Source: Lepidodermella squamata (Eukaryota; Gastrotricha). From it: a DNA stretch of 64,000 nt. The notes below the pieces were generated by a model. That model did not search any database. It was given only the letters and a program-made list of their open reading frames with translations, and was not told the DNA's origin. Made by a program: the position numbers and the translations under genes. Positions 1 to 12,942 of this stretch are shown one piece after another. The first letter of the stretch is position 1. Every line of letters starts with the position of its first letter. The stretch lies in the NCBI GenBank assembly GCA_047495785.1, contig JBLDXI010000013.1, positions 992,001 through 1,056,000 on the forward strand, in the 5' to 3' direction.

Positions 1-3000
1 TTGATGAAAAAGGAGAACGAGTTAGTAAAGAGATAAGAGAGAGAGCAAGACAGTTGACAAGTAGAGTCCAAGTAGACGCATGTTCATAACTTAACATCAA
101 TTAAGCACTCAAAGAGAAAACAGAAGGGCCCGGGGCCTAACGGCTAACAATTCTCCACAATTTACAGAACATTGCGAGCCAAAATTATGAAATGCGAAAA
201 ATCCGAAGTTGTGAAAGAGTGCCGTGTGTCGTAGGCGCTAAAAACTCTCGCGTGAGCGCTTTGTGATCATGAGAATCGCAAGCTCTGTAGCATCAGATAA
301 TTCTGAAGCTGACTATTTAGCTGAAGAGGATGAAAGAACTGTTGACCCCTATGAGTGCATGGCTGTTGGCTGCCTTCCGCGAAATCTGGAGCGGAGAGCA
401 AACAAACCACTGAGGGGGCGTAAGATCGGCGCACTTTGCTGAGTTACCAGCGGAAAGAGAAAGATCCCGCGCAAACACTTTTAAAATCCATTGGAAAATA
501 AATTCTACGTAAATCAAAATAATTTTTTGCCTTCAATAATTTGGTCTTTTACAGTGAATTGTGGTAGCTGTTTAAGTTTACATTTTGCCGCATGTTTTTA
601 ATTTTTTTTTGAAAATGGTTTCTCAGCCATTAGCAGCCGCTGTCACCGCCTGCTAATCCCCATAGCGTCCTTCCGCAGCCCGCAGATACATACGCTTATT
701 ACGCATCTTTTAAAGTTACGTCGAGCAACTAGGGAACTTACTGGAGAGTGTGAGGTTACACAACAATAACGTCAACAACAAAATGACACCTCGGTGTTGA
801 CCATTTGTCTTGGGAATAAGTATAATGGGGACTACCGCATATCATGGTTGACATTTTATTCCGATTCGGAAGATTCGAGCGCTGAGTGTTGGCTTCATGA
901 AACTTCCAGGCAAAAATTCATTTACTGACCAAAATAATCAGGCATTACGTCGTGCGCTCCTTCGATCATCGAACATCCGATATCTTACTTTTCTTTAGCT
1001 TGTTGACATCCATTCCAACCTTGCCATTACTTCGAGCCTTATAACAAGACGGCCTTGGCCCGGCAGCTGTAGACGCGCATCTTGGTCGTCTTTCGACTTG
1101 CGAAGGTGCTTCGGTCACCAGACCGATTTCAGCGAGGAGAATCATCGTCTCATGTTCACCACCGGTTACGTTGATGTGTTCGATTTTATTGATTATGGGT
1201 TGATTATTGATTCCACGTCTTATTGCCGATGTAGCTCCATTTGAGCTTTTGAATATCCTTGTGGGGCAACAAGGAGCCACGGATCGCTCCAGGTAGCCAA
1301 ATAATCAGCAAATCATTGTCGCTTCGGGTGCCTGCCCATACACTGGCCGTAGCTGGTATTGTAACTCCAACCTTAGCACTGGGTAATTTAGATTATGCAA
1401 TGACGCACCCGGGATCTCACTTCGTTGCCACTATATCAGGCGGTTGTTCATAAATCCCAACCGACCAGCACTAGAGCTTTCAACAGCAGCAGACGCCTCG
1501 GTGATGATGAAAATAGCTTCCAGAAAGGAGAAACACAGAGCCGCTGGCAGGATTCCCTTTCCAACCCATCTTATTTCAAACAGAGCGAGAGAGAAATGTC
1601 CGTAATTCCCTCTTGTCCTCTGCTAGAGCGATCGTCGTAGTTACTAGTAGCGTTGGCACATCAAGTGTCCCAACTCTCGAAACCTCAACCGTCCTATCGG
1701 CTTTGGGCCAATCGAGTCATATAGCGCCCAGGTTCACCGGCAGCTTTCAAGACCTATAGAGGACAACTCTGAACGTTTAGTCGTCCCCTATAGCCAACTG
1801 TCGCCACCTTAGCTAAAGTCCACTCGCCGCAGCAGGGTATTAAAACGGGGAATTATAATGCTAGGATCTTCAAGTAAGAAGACAATTTGGTTCTGAGTGA
1901 GAGACTCTCCACAAGGAATACGAATCGCGCCCAATTTAAAATTTAACTCTAAGCGATTTACGAATAGCCGGATGCGAACGAATTTTAGTTTATTAAGAAT
2001 TTTTAGGGCACTCTTAGCACATTATTAATCAGGGAGGGGCTGTGACAGTTAAACTTAAAATAACTAATGAGTTAAATGGTGAGCGTAGCAAAAAGCTGAG
2101 TAAGCGTCGCAAATGTTGGGGGAATGTGGCAAACTTCGCATGCGATTATGATACAATACCTACACTGGAATGACACTGGATATTGCGACGTTCACTCATG
2201 TTTTTGCTACACGCAGTTTCTTGCGACAGGCATGCATATTATCCATAATAATTTACGCGAAGCGCAGATTTGATGCATACAATCAAAATATAACTTACGC
2301 GGGGTGTTTTCTTTGCGTTCTCAGTTACGGGTGCTGCATAGCTGTGTCTTTTCGTTATCACACAAGGAAGCTGGTGAGCGTCGCATGATGGAAGTTTTTT
2401 CCGCAACATTTTCTGCATGTACTGAACGGTGTGGTTAAAAGCCGGATTCTTATATCGCAGCAGTAATGATCATCTACTTATTCAAATTTAGTGCTCAGTA
2501 GATTGGAGATGGACGTCACATTGTGACGTGTTACCATTAACTACATCATTACTCTTAATAATTCGTGTGCGTGGAAGCATGTATACCTGAAAGGTTTATA
2601 TCAAGGAGTAAATTTCATTAACTACTTATCAAAACATGCTGTCCAGTTTACTTATTTTCCAGTCCAGTATAAACATACATACAGAGTACAATTGCCGTTA
2701 GGACTATTGGCTCCCATGCGCGGGCTCCCATGTCATGAGCGGACATCGGCCCAATAATTATTGCTGAACGCTGACGTCCCCTGAACCTGCAAAGGTAAGG
2801 CCTACTTTTTTAAAATACCATCAAATTTTCAGCCGAAGGTGTACGATAGATAATATCTCTTCGTTTCCTTCGTTTGGGGTCTTGAAAAAAATCCGACAAA
2901 ATCAGGAACTTGATTTTTTAGAAAAACCATCCAATCCAGGGGTGAAAATTGTTGCCACTTGTTAGCTTCAACATCAGCCGTCAGCTCGTAAATATATATC

Positions 3001-3221
3001 AGTAGGTATATCAGTCAGCAAATCAGCAAACATGTAACACATAGGTACGCTAAAATATGCTGTGTTCCAAGCTTGCTTCCTAATAGATTTGCGTGACAAC
3101 GCGCAGTTAATTGATAGACAAACTAGATTATTTCGACGCAAACAAATTCGTTGGTACCTACTCTTCCAATTGCTGTGCGGAAAGTTCTGTACTTTATCAG
3201 TTTCTCTTCCCTAATTTTTCC
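1..3221. other. Region without a recognisable gene
   Basis: No multi-exon gene could be assembled on either strand. A 57-codon reading frame at 269-442 (+) has an acidic, protein-like start (MRIASSVASDNSEADYLAEE) and runs into a possible donor GTAAGATC near 419, so it could be a first exon, but no partner exon was found. The frames at 966-1280 (-) and 1425-1640 (+) look like chance or decayed sequence. The direct repeat GGCTCCCATG / GGGCTCCCATG lies near 2709-2730. Confidence 0.5.
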
Positions 3222-3710
3222 ATGATAAATAACAGTCGTTACGACAAAGGATCTTCTTCGAAAAACCACCTTTCGGGAAAGGATCCCGATTGGTTTTATG
3301 AAGAATGGGCAGAGTGGCGGGCCCAACTTAATCTCTATCTGATCTCAACTTTGTCGACAGGCAGCAAAGCTGATATTACTCAGCCGAAGTCGAATTCCAG
3401 CAATGACCCTCTTCAAAACGAATCGCCGAAATCTGATGGTAGTTCATCCGGCGGGGATATAAGGCCTGTCATTTCGATAAAACGCCGTCTAGCAGAGGCA
3501 CTTCGATTTCATCAAGCACGCATCGAGCAAGAGCGCCAACTTCTTGCTCGACTGAGCGAAATAGACCTAGCGATGCCAGCTAAACTCAACGATGAAGACT
3601 CTGTCGAGCGATCGACCGACAGTTTGGACGAAAAGACGAGCTATGAACTATTTGCTTGTTTCCATTTGCCTCGCGTGAACTTGGATCCAGCATTTGATCA
3701 ATTAAAATAA
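3222..3710 (+). CDS. Orphan hydrophilic protein, single exon
   Basis: This is an open frame of 162 codons from the first ATG (MINNSRYDKG) to TAA. A further 37 codons are open upstream but contain no ATG. The product is hydrophilic: a tryptophan-rich stretch (KDPDWFYEEWAEWRAQLNLY, residues about 20-39), a Ser/Asn/Pro-rich linker (about 50-80), then an amphipathic, probably helical segment around IKRRLAEALRFHQARIEQER (about 85-115) and an acidic tail. I do not recognise a family. Its length and lack of low-complexity bias argue for a real gene or a retrocopy of one. The antisense frame at 3123-3326 is a shadow. No function is proposed. Confidence 0.45.
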   Translation: MINNSRYDKGSSSKNHLSGKDPDWFYEEWAEWRAQLNLYLISTLSTGSKADITQPKSNSSNDPLQNESPKSDGSSSGGDIRPVISIKRRLAEALRFHQARIEQERQLLARLSEIDLAMPAKLNDEDSVERSTDSLDEKTSYELFACFHLPRVNLDPAFDQLK

Positions 3711-4148
3711 AATGAACGCTTTCAGCGAATGGTAAATAATGAAATCTTTTATTCTCTTCTGTTTAATCAGCGCTGCATAATTCCGATCTCAATCATCTTT
3801 GCTAGAATGAATAATGAATAGGTATAATCATAAATAGCTGTCATTGCACAGGCCTATATAATGTAGTATCGTGAGACCTTTCTACGCCAGCTTTGTGGCC
3901 AAGGAACCGGCGGAAGAACCTAACAACGAGCGACGCAGATTTGCAACATTAAAACAATAATGCAATTTTTCCATGTAACGTTTGAAAAATCACAGCAGGA
4001 TACAAAAAATGTCGGCTTTTTCACATGCCAGGCCGTGTTCGGAACACAGTTATTCACAACGACAACATCAGACACAATAAAAATAATACGAAAATATTTC
4101 CAAAAGTTAGCAACGAACTCATCATATATCATCAACTATTAGGTATAA

Positions 4149-7100
4149 CTATTTGTTGAAAAACGTTATTGACTGCTGTTTAAATTTAGCAAGCTTGCTC
4201 TTGGCGGCTTCGGCAGCTGCGGCAGCAGGGCTTGAAGTGATGATTGAACCGATCGTTGCAGAGGACGATTGTCCGAAAGCTGTACCAGGGCTGTTGGAAG
4301 CCGTCGAAGTTACGCTCGCCGTTCTGAAAATTCAAGAAAAAAAAGGAAATAAATTCACGATCTGCTTCACAATCGAATAAGAAATCTGCAAAAATTTGAG
4401 AATATTTTGAAGCTTACCGGTCTTTTGCTGAACCAGTAAATGATAGTTGCGATTGGAGAGAAAAACCAGCACCAGGCGAAGAAACTTGGGCCGATAACAG
4501 ATTATGGGAGTGATTGGTGTTGTTAACTTTTCCCTCAACTTCTTTCGTTAACGCATTCAACTTCTCCTCGTCGGCCTTCAGTCCTAACGTTTGAAAATCC
4601 ACCAGCAAGCACTTCAAAGCCGGGACAACAAGCCGACGGAGCGTTGATTCTGGAATGTAGCAGCAGTTTGTGGTATTATAGGCACTGAGTAGCGCAACGG
4701 CTATCGATTGCCGAGCAGCTCTATCTTGGCAGTGATTGTTTTGCGCAGCCATTACGGCAAATCTTTGGAGGACAAATTCATCCCTAAATTTCGCGTCAAC
4801 GTGAGGAATTATATTGGTGAATAATTCAATGGTGCGTAAATGAGCGGTAGTGTCATTCGCGCATTGAGGGTCGTCGAGGACCTGCTGAAGTTGGAAATAA
4901 ACTTTCTCCAGCAACTGGGCATTGTCAGTCTGGGTCAACAGGGCGACAAGAGGCCCCAAAGTCGCTAATCGCACCGACAACTGGGCGTCGTTCGATAACG
5001 TGACGAGTGCTGAAAAAAGGCGAGAACTCAGCACACTGGTGTCGACCAAACTGATCATATGCTCAGCTAGATGAGCGGCCGAAGAGCGAACAGCCGGTAG
5101 AGGGTGAACGACACAGTCCCAAACGACGCTCAATAGCAGTTGTAAATGAGGCAGCGGGGCGAGCATGGAAAAGGCCGTTAGAATAGGCGATAAATCACGG
5201 TGGCTTGTAGACAGTGCTACTATACAATCGAGGAGAAGAGGCGAAATTTCGTCACGTAAAGGCGATGGACAGCACCCGAGAAAAGCACAGTAAACGGCGA
5301 CAAAGCCAGATTGAGCCAACTCGTTTTCGGATTTTACAAGGGCTAGCCCCAATTTTTCACCGTATTTCAACACTTGCTGAACAAAAGACGGGCCGATAAT
5401 ATTCGAGCACACATTGGGGCCGAAGGTTTCGGCGAAGAAGCACGTGATTCGTATCAACATGTTCAGCTCAGGCTTGGCCGAATGCGAAATGGTGGCAGCT
5501 AATTGAACCAGTAGCGGAAATCTAGCAAAATGACATCAATTGTAATGACTCTGTGATTGAAAAGCGCACTTACATTTCTTGGCATATGGTTCCAAACGGC
5601 TGAGCTAAACTATGAGATAAACCGGAAAAGGCATTAATGCCTTCAGCACCCTCGAGTTTAGCACGTTCGATGCAATCAGTGACATGCAAGTCAAGTCTTT
5701 CCAACATGCGTTTTAACTTGAGTTGATCCGGCTCTAGAACACCCCAATCGAAAAGTTCGCTCTCGATGCGAGGAAGTTTGATGGGATCAGCTGAATTTAA
5801 AATTACATCGATTACAAACAGTTCAAATACTTGGCTAACGCTTACCATGCCAACTGTCCTTTACCGACGCGGAACTAGGCGGTAGAGATCCAAGGCATCG
5901 AAAAACGATAACAGGCAACGAGTTGTAAAGCCCAGTCATAGCTTGAAGAAGGCTTTCGGATGAATTAGTCGGACTGCCGCTAAGCGACGATGTAATTTGT
6001 TTCATGAGCATGTGGATGAGCTGCAAAAAGGAAGCTGGGTTGTGACTCGACCACAGCAGCAACATTGGCATATACACAGATTGCGTTCGTTGAATCATCT
6101 TTTCGTTGCTATCTCTCGTTACAATTTGAATGTATAAATCAGTCAGTTGAGGAAGCTTGTCGTAGTCGTCGAGATACATCAAGACATTAACCAAGCTATC
6201 CAGGGCAGCAAGACGTACTGCGGAATCTTTGTCCTCGGATAGAAGCTGGCTCAAAATGCTAAACAATAACGAAGAACGAATTTGAGGCTCCAAATACGAC
6301 GCTAATGGACCACATAGATATGCGACGATCAAACGCCTCGACGCATCACGATCGTTGATTTGTTCCCAACAAACTGCTAGCAAATGCGACTGCACCTCTT
6401 GAATGTTGGCCAGATCTGCGTAGCAAAGCAGGGCGGCCACGATCAGTTTCACGTGTCTCATTTCACAGCGGGCACCGAATAATGAAAGCAACTCTTGAGT
6501 TATTTCTTCGCGTTGATCGCCAGAAGTCCTCAGCATCAACCAAACAAGGAACGGCACCACATCTTCCACTTGGTTAACTGGTATCGCCTTTTTAATGCCC
6601 TTGTAAAATTTCCATGATAAAGTGCAATCGTAGGGCGAAAACGACGTCTGCATTTTCTCTAGTTCGTCGTAAACCTGCGTGAACTGCTGTTGTTGGTTAG
6701 CATTAGTTACAACCAGAGATGCAAGAGACGCGACAGAAATAGAAGCCGAATCAGTAGCATGGGATACTGCTCTTGTTCTATGGTCGACCATGCCCAACAT
6801 TTTCGAGATCAATGAGCTGGGAATGTGGTGGCATGGTTCAGCTTTTACTTTCAAACAAGGCGACTCGAATTCTTGTTGCAAAGTATTTTGATCTGCATCG
6901 TCAGCAGCACCGGTGGTTGAAGCGACTGAGTACGAACTTACGTCTTGGCGCAGTTGGCCACCTCCACCGCCAGTCATAGCAACGGCAGCAGTTTTCTTGG
7001 CCTTCTTTATCTCTTCATTCAAACGCTCATTTTCAAACATTAGTCTGGAGATTTCGCGCTCGGCGTCTTGCTTCGATTTCCGCAATTTTGATTCGAGCTC

Positions 7101-8154
7101 TTCGAGCTTTTCAGTCAGCGTTTCATTCCTTTGTTTCTCCGCAGCATGTAATGCGCTATCTGATTGTTTCGAATCACTAATAGTCATAGTCTCAGCGTCC
7201 TGCTTGGGCTGCACTGACTGAGAAGTAGCTGATGGCCGATAATTTAAATATCGACGATACAACTGCAATAAACTGGGTGGCCGTGCAGTAAGCAATCCCA
7301 CCTGCGAAAAAAAACTCATGATCTTACTACGAAAAAATATCTGCCGAACTCACGTCATCCCAGTCGTCAAAATCTTGATCCGTATTTTCTTCAGAGAAAG
7401 TAACTGCAGTCATTTTATTGTTATTCTTCAGAACATATTCATGCACCAAGAAATTGAGAGCGCGCTTTTCGACAAGCTCCATAGGGCGTGGCGGTCCAGT
7501 ATTCGGCTCCTCAGTAACAATGTTTTTCAAAGTTGCACTGCCATTATTTGCTGCAGGGGTCTCCGGATGTTCGGTAACAGATGAGGAATGCTGAGTGGCG
7601 TTTTCCCTCAGCCTTTTGATTGTTTCTTTTGCTTTCCGCAGTTCATACTCCAATACTAAATTTTCGTTTCGATTATCACTGCGAGTCTTTTTATCGAAAA
7701 ATTACCTGCAACCCTGTCTTGTTCAGTGTTGTTCACGTCACTCATGCGATCAAATTCGATGGAGTCAAATGTTTGCTGACTTGGTGAGCGGCCTGTCAGC
7801 GTAAAGTTGCAGCAAATGAGTTACTTTATTACATTTAGACTTACATAAAGAATGTTCGAATTTTGATTTCTGTTCCACATTAGCCGGGTTTGAAAAAAAC
7901 TGGCGCAACTTTGAAATTTCGTAACCAGCCTCCAGCAATTCAGCATGGAACTCCAGAGCCGTGAGAAAGAATCGCCCTCTCAATAAGGTTTCAGCTAGGT
8001 CTTCAACGGACTTCCGATCCAAAACGTGATCATTGCCTCTTCTGTCGTAGTCTTCATTTGTAAGACCGAGTTGAGGCGAATCTGTCAGCGCTGATGAATA
8101 ATCAACAAGTGATACGTCGCCGAGCGACGCACCAAGTGAAGAAGATGTAGCCAT
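4149..8154 (-). CDS. RELCH: RELCH (KIAA1468): LisH, coiled-coil and HEAT-repeat endosome protein
   Basis: Seven exons: 7845-8154, 7706-7792, 7354-7655, 5846-7301, 5574-5790, 4418-5521 and 4149-4323. They join to 1217 codons (1216 aa), about the usual family length. In order the protein has a LisH-like helix pair (about 50-95), the conserved segment GRSPSQQTFDSIEFDR spanning a splice, a short coiled coil VLEYELRKAKETIKRLRE, and a second LisH-like segment (about 190-225, EKRALNFLVHEYVLKNNNKM then DQDFDDWDD). A long charged coiled coil (about 260-330) and a large C-terminal helical HEAT-type region follow. The vertebrate protein bridges recycling endosomes (Rab11) and the trans-Golgi for cholesterol transfer; the same role is inferred here. 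The start is the first ATG. The C-terminal exon is Ala/Ser-rich and family-variable. Confidence 0.93.
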
Positions 8155-8483
8155 TTAAATAGACATGTTAAAATGCCTAGATTTTAGATAATAGGTTGTA
8201 GAGCATAATTTTCCGTCAATTAAATGTACCATCCGCTTTTAATCAGTCCCAATCTCTTAAAGGCAGAGTTTTTTTCCGGGATTTTTGCGAATACTTAGCA
8301 CAATAGTACTTCTAAATCGACTGAACAACAGACTAACGCGCTGGTAGAAACAAAAACACATATAATACATAATACCTATAAGAGTATCTATAGTTCGGCG
8401 ATCGTTACTGGAGCACTCAGCTACTGTGCTGCAAAGTTTTTTCTCTACATGAACTTTTCGATATTCCGATTGAGAATAACTTG

Positions 8484-9117
8484 AACGCGAGCAATTTCAA
8501 CAAAGAATTGCTAAATCCCACAGATCCGTGGTTAACATCCCCACCAAGAACGGTTGACCAGACATTGGTCAACCGACTTCGCCAATATGACAACGACAAT
8601 GACGCGAAATATGACAAGAACAACAGGATGGTTGCTTCGAAAAACACACCTCCCGAGGTCCCTGCTTGGGCTGTCGCCATGGAAAGCCGAATCACCGGCT
8701 GCTTTACGGGGTTAATCAAGTCCATAGTGAAAGCCCAAGTTGAAGAATTTGAAAAGATCCGCGGAACTCTATCAGCTGTCAAAACGGAAATCGAATAACT
8801 GAAGGCGACGAATCTCTAGCAAAACAGCAGAATTTGAACAGCAAATTCTACATTCTGAAAACGAGAGTCTTAGAATGACCATTAACAAGCTATGCGAGGT
8901 GACTATGACTCGCCTCTTAGCCATCTGAGAGGGAGCCCTCTGAGAGCGATGCCCTCTGAGAGCGCACTTCTACCAACGAAATCGGAGGAGGCTCAATTTC
9001 AGATAGCCATTCTTAACTGATGTCGAAGGATTGGCAGAATGCCTTAGACATTAGAGCTCTTATACGCCCGATGATTGACTTTGCTTTCTAGGGAATCTAG
9101 GTATGAGGGCAGGGCAA
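8484..9117 (+). mobile_element. Non-LTR (LINE) retrotransposon remnant, internally deleted
   Basis: An open frame without ATG (about 8484-8798) ends in a heptad-like, charged helix (MESRITGCFTGLIKSIVKAQ then EEFEKIRGTLSAVKTEIE). Beyond it, frameshifted Leu/Glu/Asn-rich codons continue the coiled-coil character, as in LINE ORF1 proteins. The segment 9025-9117 is clearly related to 30901-31000 further along: shared AGGATTGGCA, TTTGCTTTCTAGGGAA / TTTGCTTCCTAGGGAA and CTAGGTATGAGGGCAGG. That second copy follows an ORF2-like C-terminus, so this segment is read as the common 3' end. Most of ORF2 is missing here. A 15-bp tandem pair (CCCTCTGAGAGCGATG) sits at about 8936-8966. The family assignment within LINEs (CR1- or jockey-like) is a guess. 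Confidence 0.5.
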
Positions 9118-10788
9118 ACTATTCAAGGCAGATGACAAAATAGGACGACACAGGCTGTTTTCTGTATTAGTGATGCCATTTTTTCGATTCATCGTAAGTT
9201 GGATTCGCTACGAGAGCGGGCTGCCATGTGCCATCCAACCAGAGTTCAGATGGGTGCGTCGAAGTAAGGTGTAAGGGACGATTCAAAGAAGTTTCTTCCT
9301 TTCAGATTTCAGAGAAGTGAGAGGGCGGGATTACCTTTTGGAACGACGCCATTGATCGGCAGAACCTATTTTTGCGGGGGTGGACTCCCTGCGGTCAACC
9401 GGGCAAGCTGCGTGTTGGGTTTTGAACATAAAATGAACGAACAAAAATACCGCTGTAACATCTGTGAAAAACTTCAAAAATGAAGCTGCCAGATAGATAC
9501 AGTCAGTCGTCAATTTTATGACATTCTTAACGTTTTCTTTATTTTTGGCGCTAAATTTGTCTAGTAACGTTTCGCGTCCCTCCCACTCACCCGTGGGTAC
9601 CGCATCATCGACGCTGTTCGTTTATGAATCATCATCTAACATGTGTGTGTTATTCATCGCGGCCATGTTACTTGGAAATACTCTCGAATCCGTTCTTGCT
9701 TTCCTCAATTTCATCAACAATGCATTTCGCAATCTTCGCCGTGTTTACTTAGTCTTTACTGATTTTCTTGTCTTAGGAAATCACACCATCACTATCTTTG
9801 ATACAGCCGTCCTAAATATAAGGAGACGAAGATGATCATTATTATTGTAGATATCAGATATCTCCATATTAATGTAGCTAGGAGCTAGGAGTCTAGTAAA
9901 CAGGTGCCTTGCTTTGATTTTTTACATGTTTTCGTTCCAAAACAGTTCGTTTGAGGATTCTCAAAGGGTGTCTTTGAGGAACTCCCATTCCTAGAGTCTA
10001 GAGTCGTCTACTGACAACTGTCCTGTTATGCGCCATTATATGAGACCATCCGCAAGAAACGCTGCTATTACCAGTTGGTGATTTATCTTAAAAAGCTCAG
10101 ACACAATGGTTTTTCAGTTGTGACTCATGGTGCAGGTTATCAAAGCTGTTCTTGCTGACTGTCTCAAATAACACCATGATGATTATACATACAGAGTGTG
10201 ATTTCACGATGCAAATTCTACATTTTTTATCGTTTTACTTACAACTTTGCTACTATACTTGAGATTTGTCGATAATTAAGGTATATGGCTTCTTTATTTA
10301 CCGCGGGGATGTGACCCCGGTTTTCCTTCCATGTCATTACATACTGTTCCCCCATTGTTTGCCGTTGTTCTTTTCACCGCGGCTCTGGATTGCGCTAATG
10401 AGGCGTGGGAGTGATGACGGGACACTGCACACGTATTGCAAGCTTCGAGCAAGTGTCTCAATTTGTACTCGAAGTAACTCGAAGTACTCGAACAAAAGTA
10501 CCGATATTTTGATTTTCAGCTGTCGTGAGCACAACTTCTTGTGCGGGCGCGGGCGTCGATCCACTGCCTCACTAGAACCACTCTAGCATACTCTAGCTGG
10601 CTTGTTCTTATTATTAATAATCGGAAAATGTTGTTGTCTCAGACGAGCATGGCATTTTCAAATAGGATGCACAGGGGCTAGCTTCTTCAATTAAATAGGG
10701 CATCGCGCCTATTGATTGCCTATTTACCATGAGTTGTGTGCTCTAATCTCGTTTTCTTTCATCAACTAGGATTTCATTTTTTGCGAAG
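9118..10788. other. Intergenic region, no gene recognised
   Basis: The longest frame (9518-9835, +) encodes a hydrophobic, low-information peptide with no signal-peptide architecture and no usable splice partners; it is probably chance. The sequence next to CBF-beta (about 10740-10788) holds a pyrimidine tract and a possible acceptor (CATCAACTAG) and probably carries that gene's 5' end. Confidence 0.5.
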
Positions 10789-11311
10789 ATGTCTTCATGG
10801 ACTATACTGAACCAACGTGAGAAGTTTCGAGACGATGACTTGTTTCAGTTTTTGTCTCAGAGCAACGAAGTAATTTATAACCTGAGGTTTATGACAGCGC
10901 CAACTTATTTGTATTTCTTTCCCCTAGATTCGATTCGTTTGCTCCGACTCCTCTATTCAGAAAGGCAAGCAGCAGCTGGAAGCTGATTTTCTTAAGGGTG
11001 TTGTCGCCATTGTAAGAATTTTCTCTTCTAATTCCTAGGAGTTTTTTTACTATTTTTCTTTATCATAGGTTTTTCTTCGCTCAGGTCTTAATTTGGAGCT
11101 ACTCTTAGATAGTCAAAATTCCCGCTTTGATGAGATTTCTAGAAGAGTAAGTTTCTTGATTTTGTATAGCTGATTCAAATTTTGACTATACCTCCAGTTC
11201 CACATAACGTCTCGATTCGTTTTGGATGGCGTCCGGGTTGTTTTCAAGGGCTACATTTGTTCGGATTCGCTCAGCGGTGTCGGTCGGATTGAGTTTGATG
11301 GCGATGGCTAA
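10789..11311 (+). CDS. CBFB: Core-binding factor subunit beta, shortened
   Basis: Four exons: 10789-10869, 10928-11011, 11069-11146 and 11198-11311, giving 118 aa. The family match runs throughout. The N-terminus NQREKFRDDDLFQFLSQSNE matches the Q-R-x-K-F...E-F-F-R-x-L-S start of CBF-beta. After the first splice IRFVCSD follows, then the strand VVAIVFLRSGLNLELLL. The C-terminal block VLDGVRVVFKGYICSDSLSG followed by VGRIEFD matches the I/V-L-N-G-V-C-V-x-x-K-G-W-I...L-D-G-M-G-x-L-E-F-D block. CBF-beta is the non-DNA-binding partner that stabilises Runx proteins on DNA. The protein stops right after the core domain, lacks the C-terminal tail (most homologues are about 135-190 aa), and the loop before VLDG is about ten residues short. 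The first donor is at GAA|GTAATT; this choice restores the conserved E-I-x-F/Y. Confidence 0.85.
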
Positions 11312-11730
11312 AGATCTTTCGAAATTTTCAACCACATGCATTTGTTTTGTTAATGATTTTGCGCCTTTCACTGAATATCAAAGATCTTCCGGTACCAATT
11401 TTGTAATATTGCTCTGTGAAATATCTCTGCTATCTGCTACATTTTATTAATTTTGTCACTTAGTATCTTCAATATGTGCAATCAATCTTTAGTTTCTTCT
11501 AAAACGACAAATTGTTTCATGTGCCCCAGTGATTTTTATTACTGCTATAGTAAATGCTATTTTCATTGCGCCAAAGTCAGAAGAAAGTCATAGTTATATG
11601 CTTCTTATTTTTTTGGATGTCAGTTTTAAAATATGAAGGATAATAAAGTTGTCAATTAAAGACTGCGTCTCTCTAGAGGTCAAGCCGCTGGTGTTTGGTT
11701 ATTGACGCGGAGTCAATAAAAATATTGTGG

Positions 11731-12604
11731 CTATTTCTCCAATAATGAGCACTGTCCAGCGATACAGTTGCACCCTGAAGTTTTGCTGAAAGATCGAAAT
11801 CATAATTGATTCAAATAAAAAATAGTGGCGTAAAACTTACCAGCAGGAAACTATATCTCTAGCTGAATCGAAAGAAGTTTCACGAAGACTTTCCAGTGGA
11901 CAGTGAATTCTTCGTGCGCAGGTTTGAGTGACGTAACCAGTCGATGCACTAGATTCCAACTATAGATAATGGTGATTTAAGCGTCATGACATTCGGTATA
12001 TTGGAAAAAACCTTGCAAAATTGGCTTTCTCTGGGGCATCGGATGAGCTTGGAGCTCAAGCACTGTCCGGCGTTACCTTGGCAGCTAAAACAACGCAAAA
12101 ATGCCGAACGCTGACTACTGTTGCTGCTTCGAACAGCTGGTTCTGAAATAGGTTTAATTCCAGCACATTGTCGCTGCCCGAAACAATTGCAGCCATCGCT
12201 TGAGCTAGAAAATAAACGAAGCAGATGAGAACAGAAAATAATTATTTGCTACACGATACCAGCAAACTAACGACTGTCTTGTGGGATCTTGGTATCCACC
12301 TGCGTTTAAAAACGATTCAGGCGTGCAATGCACATCCCTTGCGCAAGACTGGGACACGCTATGAGGAGTAACTTCAAGGCGACAAAAAGTCGTTAGTGGC
12401 GAGCAATTTATCATCGACCCGCCGTAACAAGTGCCACTTGATCCATAACAATTGAAACAACGGATGGCATCTGAACAAATATATAGCATGGGGCATGGGC
12501 AGAAATTTGTATCAGGGAAGTCACCAACCATATTTAGCAGCGCAGAGCAGCTCCAAAAAAACAAGCTGCGATACAAGCTTTACTATTCTTCCGTAACAGA
12601 CCAT
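11731..12604 (-). CDS. Ly6 gene A: secreted protein with two three-finger domains
   Basis: Five exons: 12529-12604, 12260-12470, 12012-12204, 11841-11959 and 11731-11785, giving 217 aa. A signal peptide (MVCYGRIVKLVSQLVFLELL) is followed by two complete Ly6 domains. Domain 1 runs from IRCFNC to CCSSDGCNCFGQRQC, domain 2 from LRCFSC to CCKTSGCNCIAGQC. Each has the cluster's 12-cysteine layout with a CC-x4-CNC end. A basic/serine linker joins them. The protein ends SLLEK* with no hydrophobic C-terminal tail, so unlike its neighbours it is predicted to be secreted or bound through another protein. Donor GTATCG at the end of exon 2 was chosen because it recreates the invariant CC pair. Three-finger proteins of this type act as ligands or modulators of receptors and channels; no specific target is implied. 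Confidence 0.85.
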
Positions 12605-12942
12605 TTTACGATGCTGGAAAACGCGAATAAATTAATTGGAGCAGATCAAATGAAATCGACTATAAGCGAGGAAGCGTCTGAACGTGCGTTTGATTGCGAT
12701 TCGGATCACCGCTCATTTGCCCGCAACACAAATGGATTATATCCTATCACTTCACTACCGAGTCTCGCCATGGTCTGATGATGATTAATTATACGCGCCC
12801 AGGGTGATAATAAAAGAAATATTGGTATTCATGCGATTGCTTTAATAAATCCTGTTCGTATATTTTTCATCAACAAAATTTCACTATATTTTTAACTGTG
12901 TTGGTATCAAATTGAGTCAAGTGATAAAATGATTTATTCGTA

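Noticed and set aside
9518-9835. 105-codon hydrophobic frame
   Set aside because: No splice context, no family, composition typical of AT-rich chance frames.
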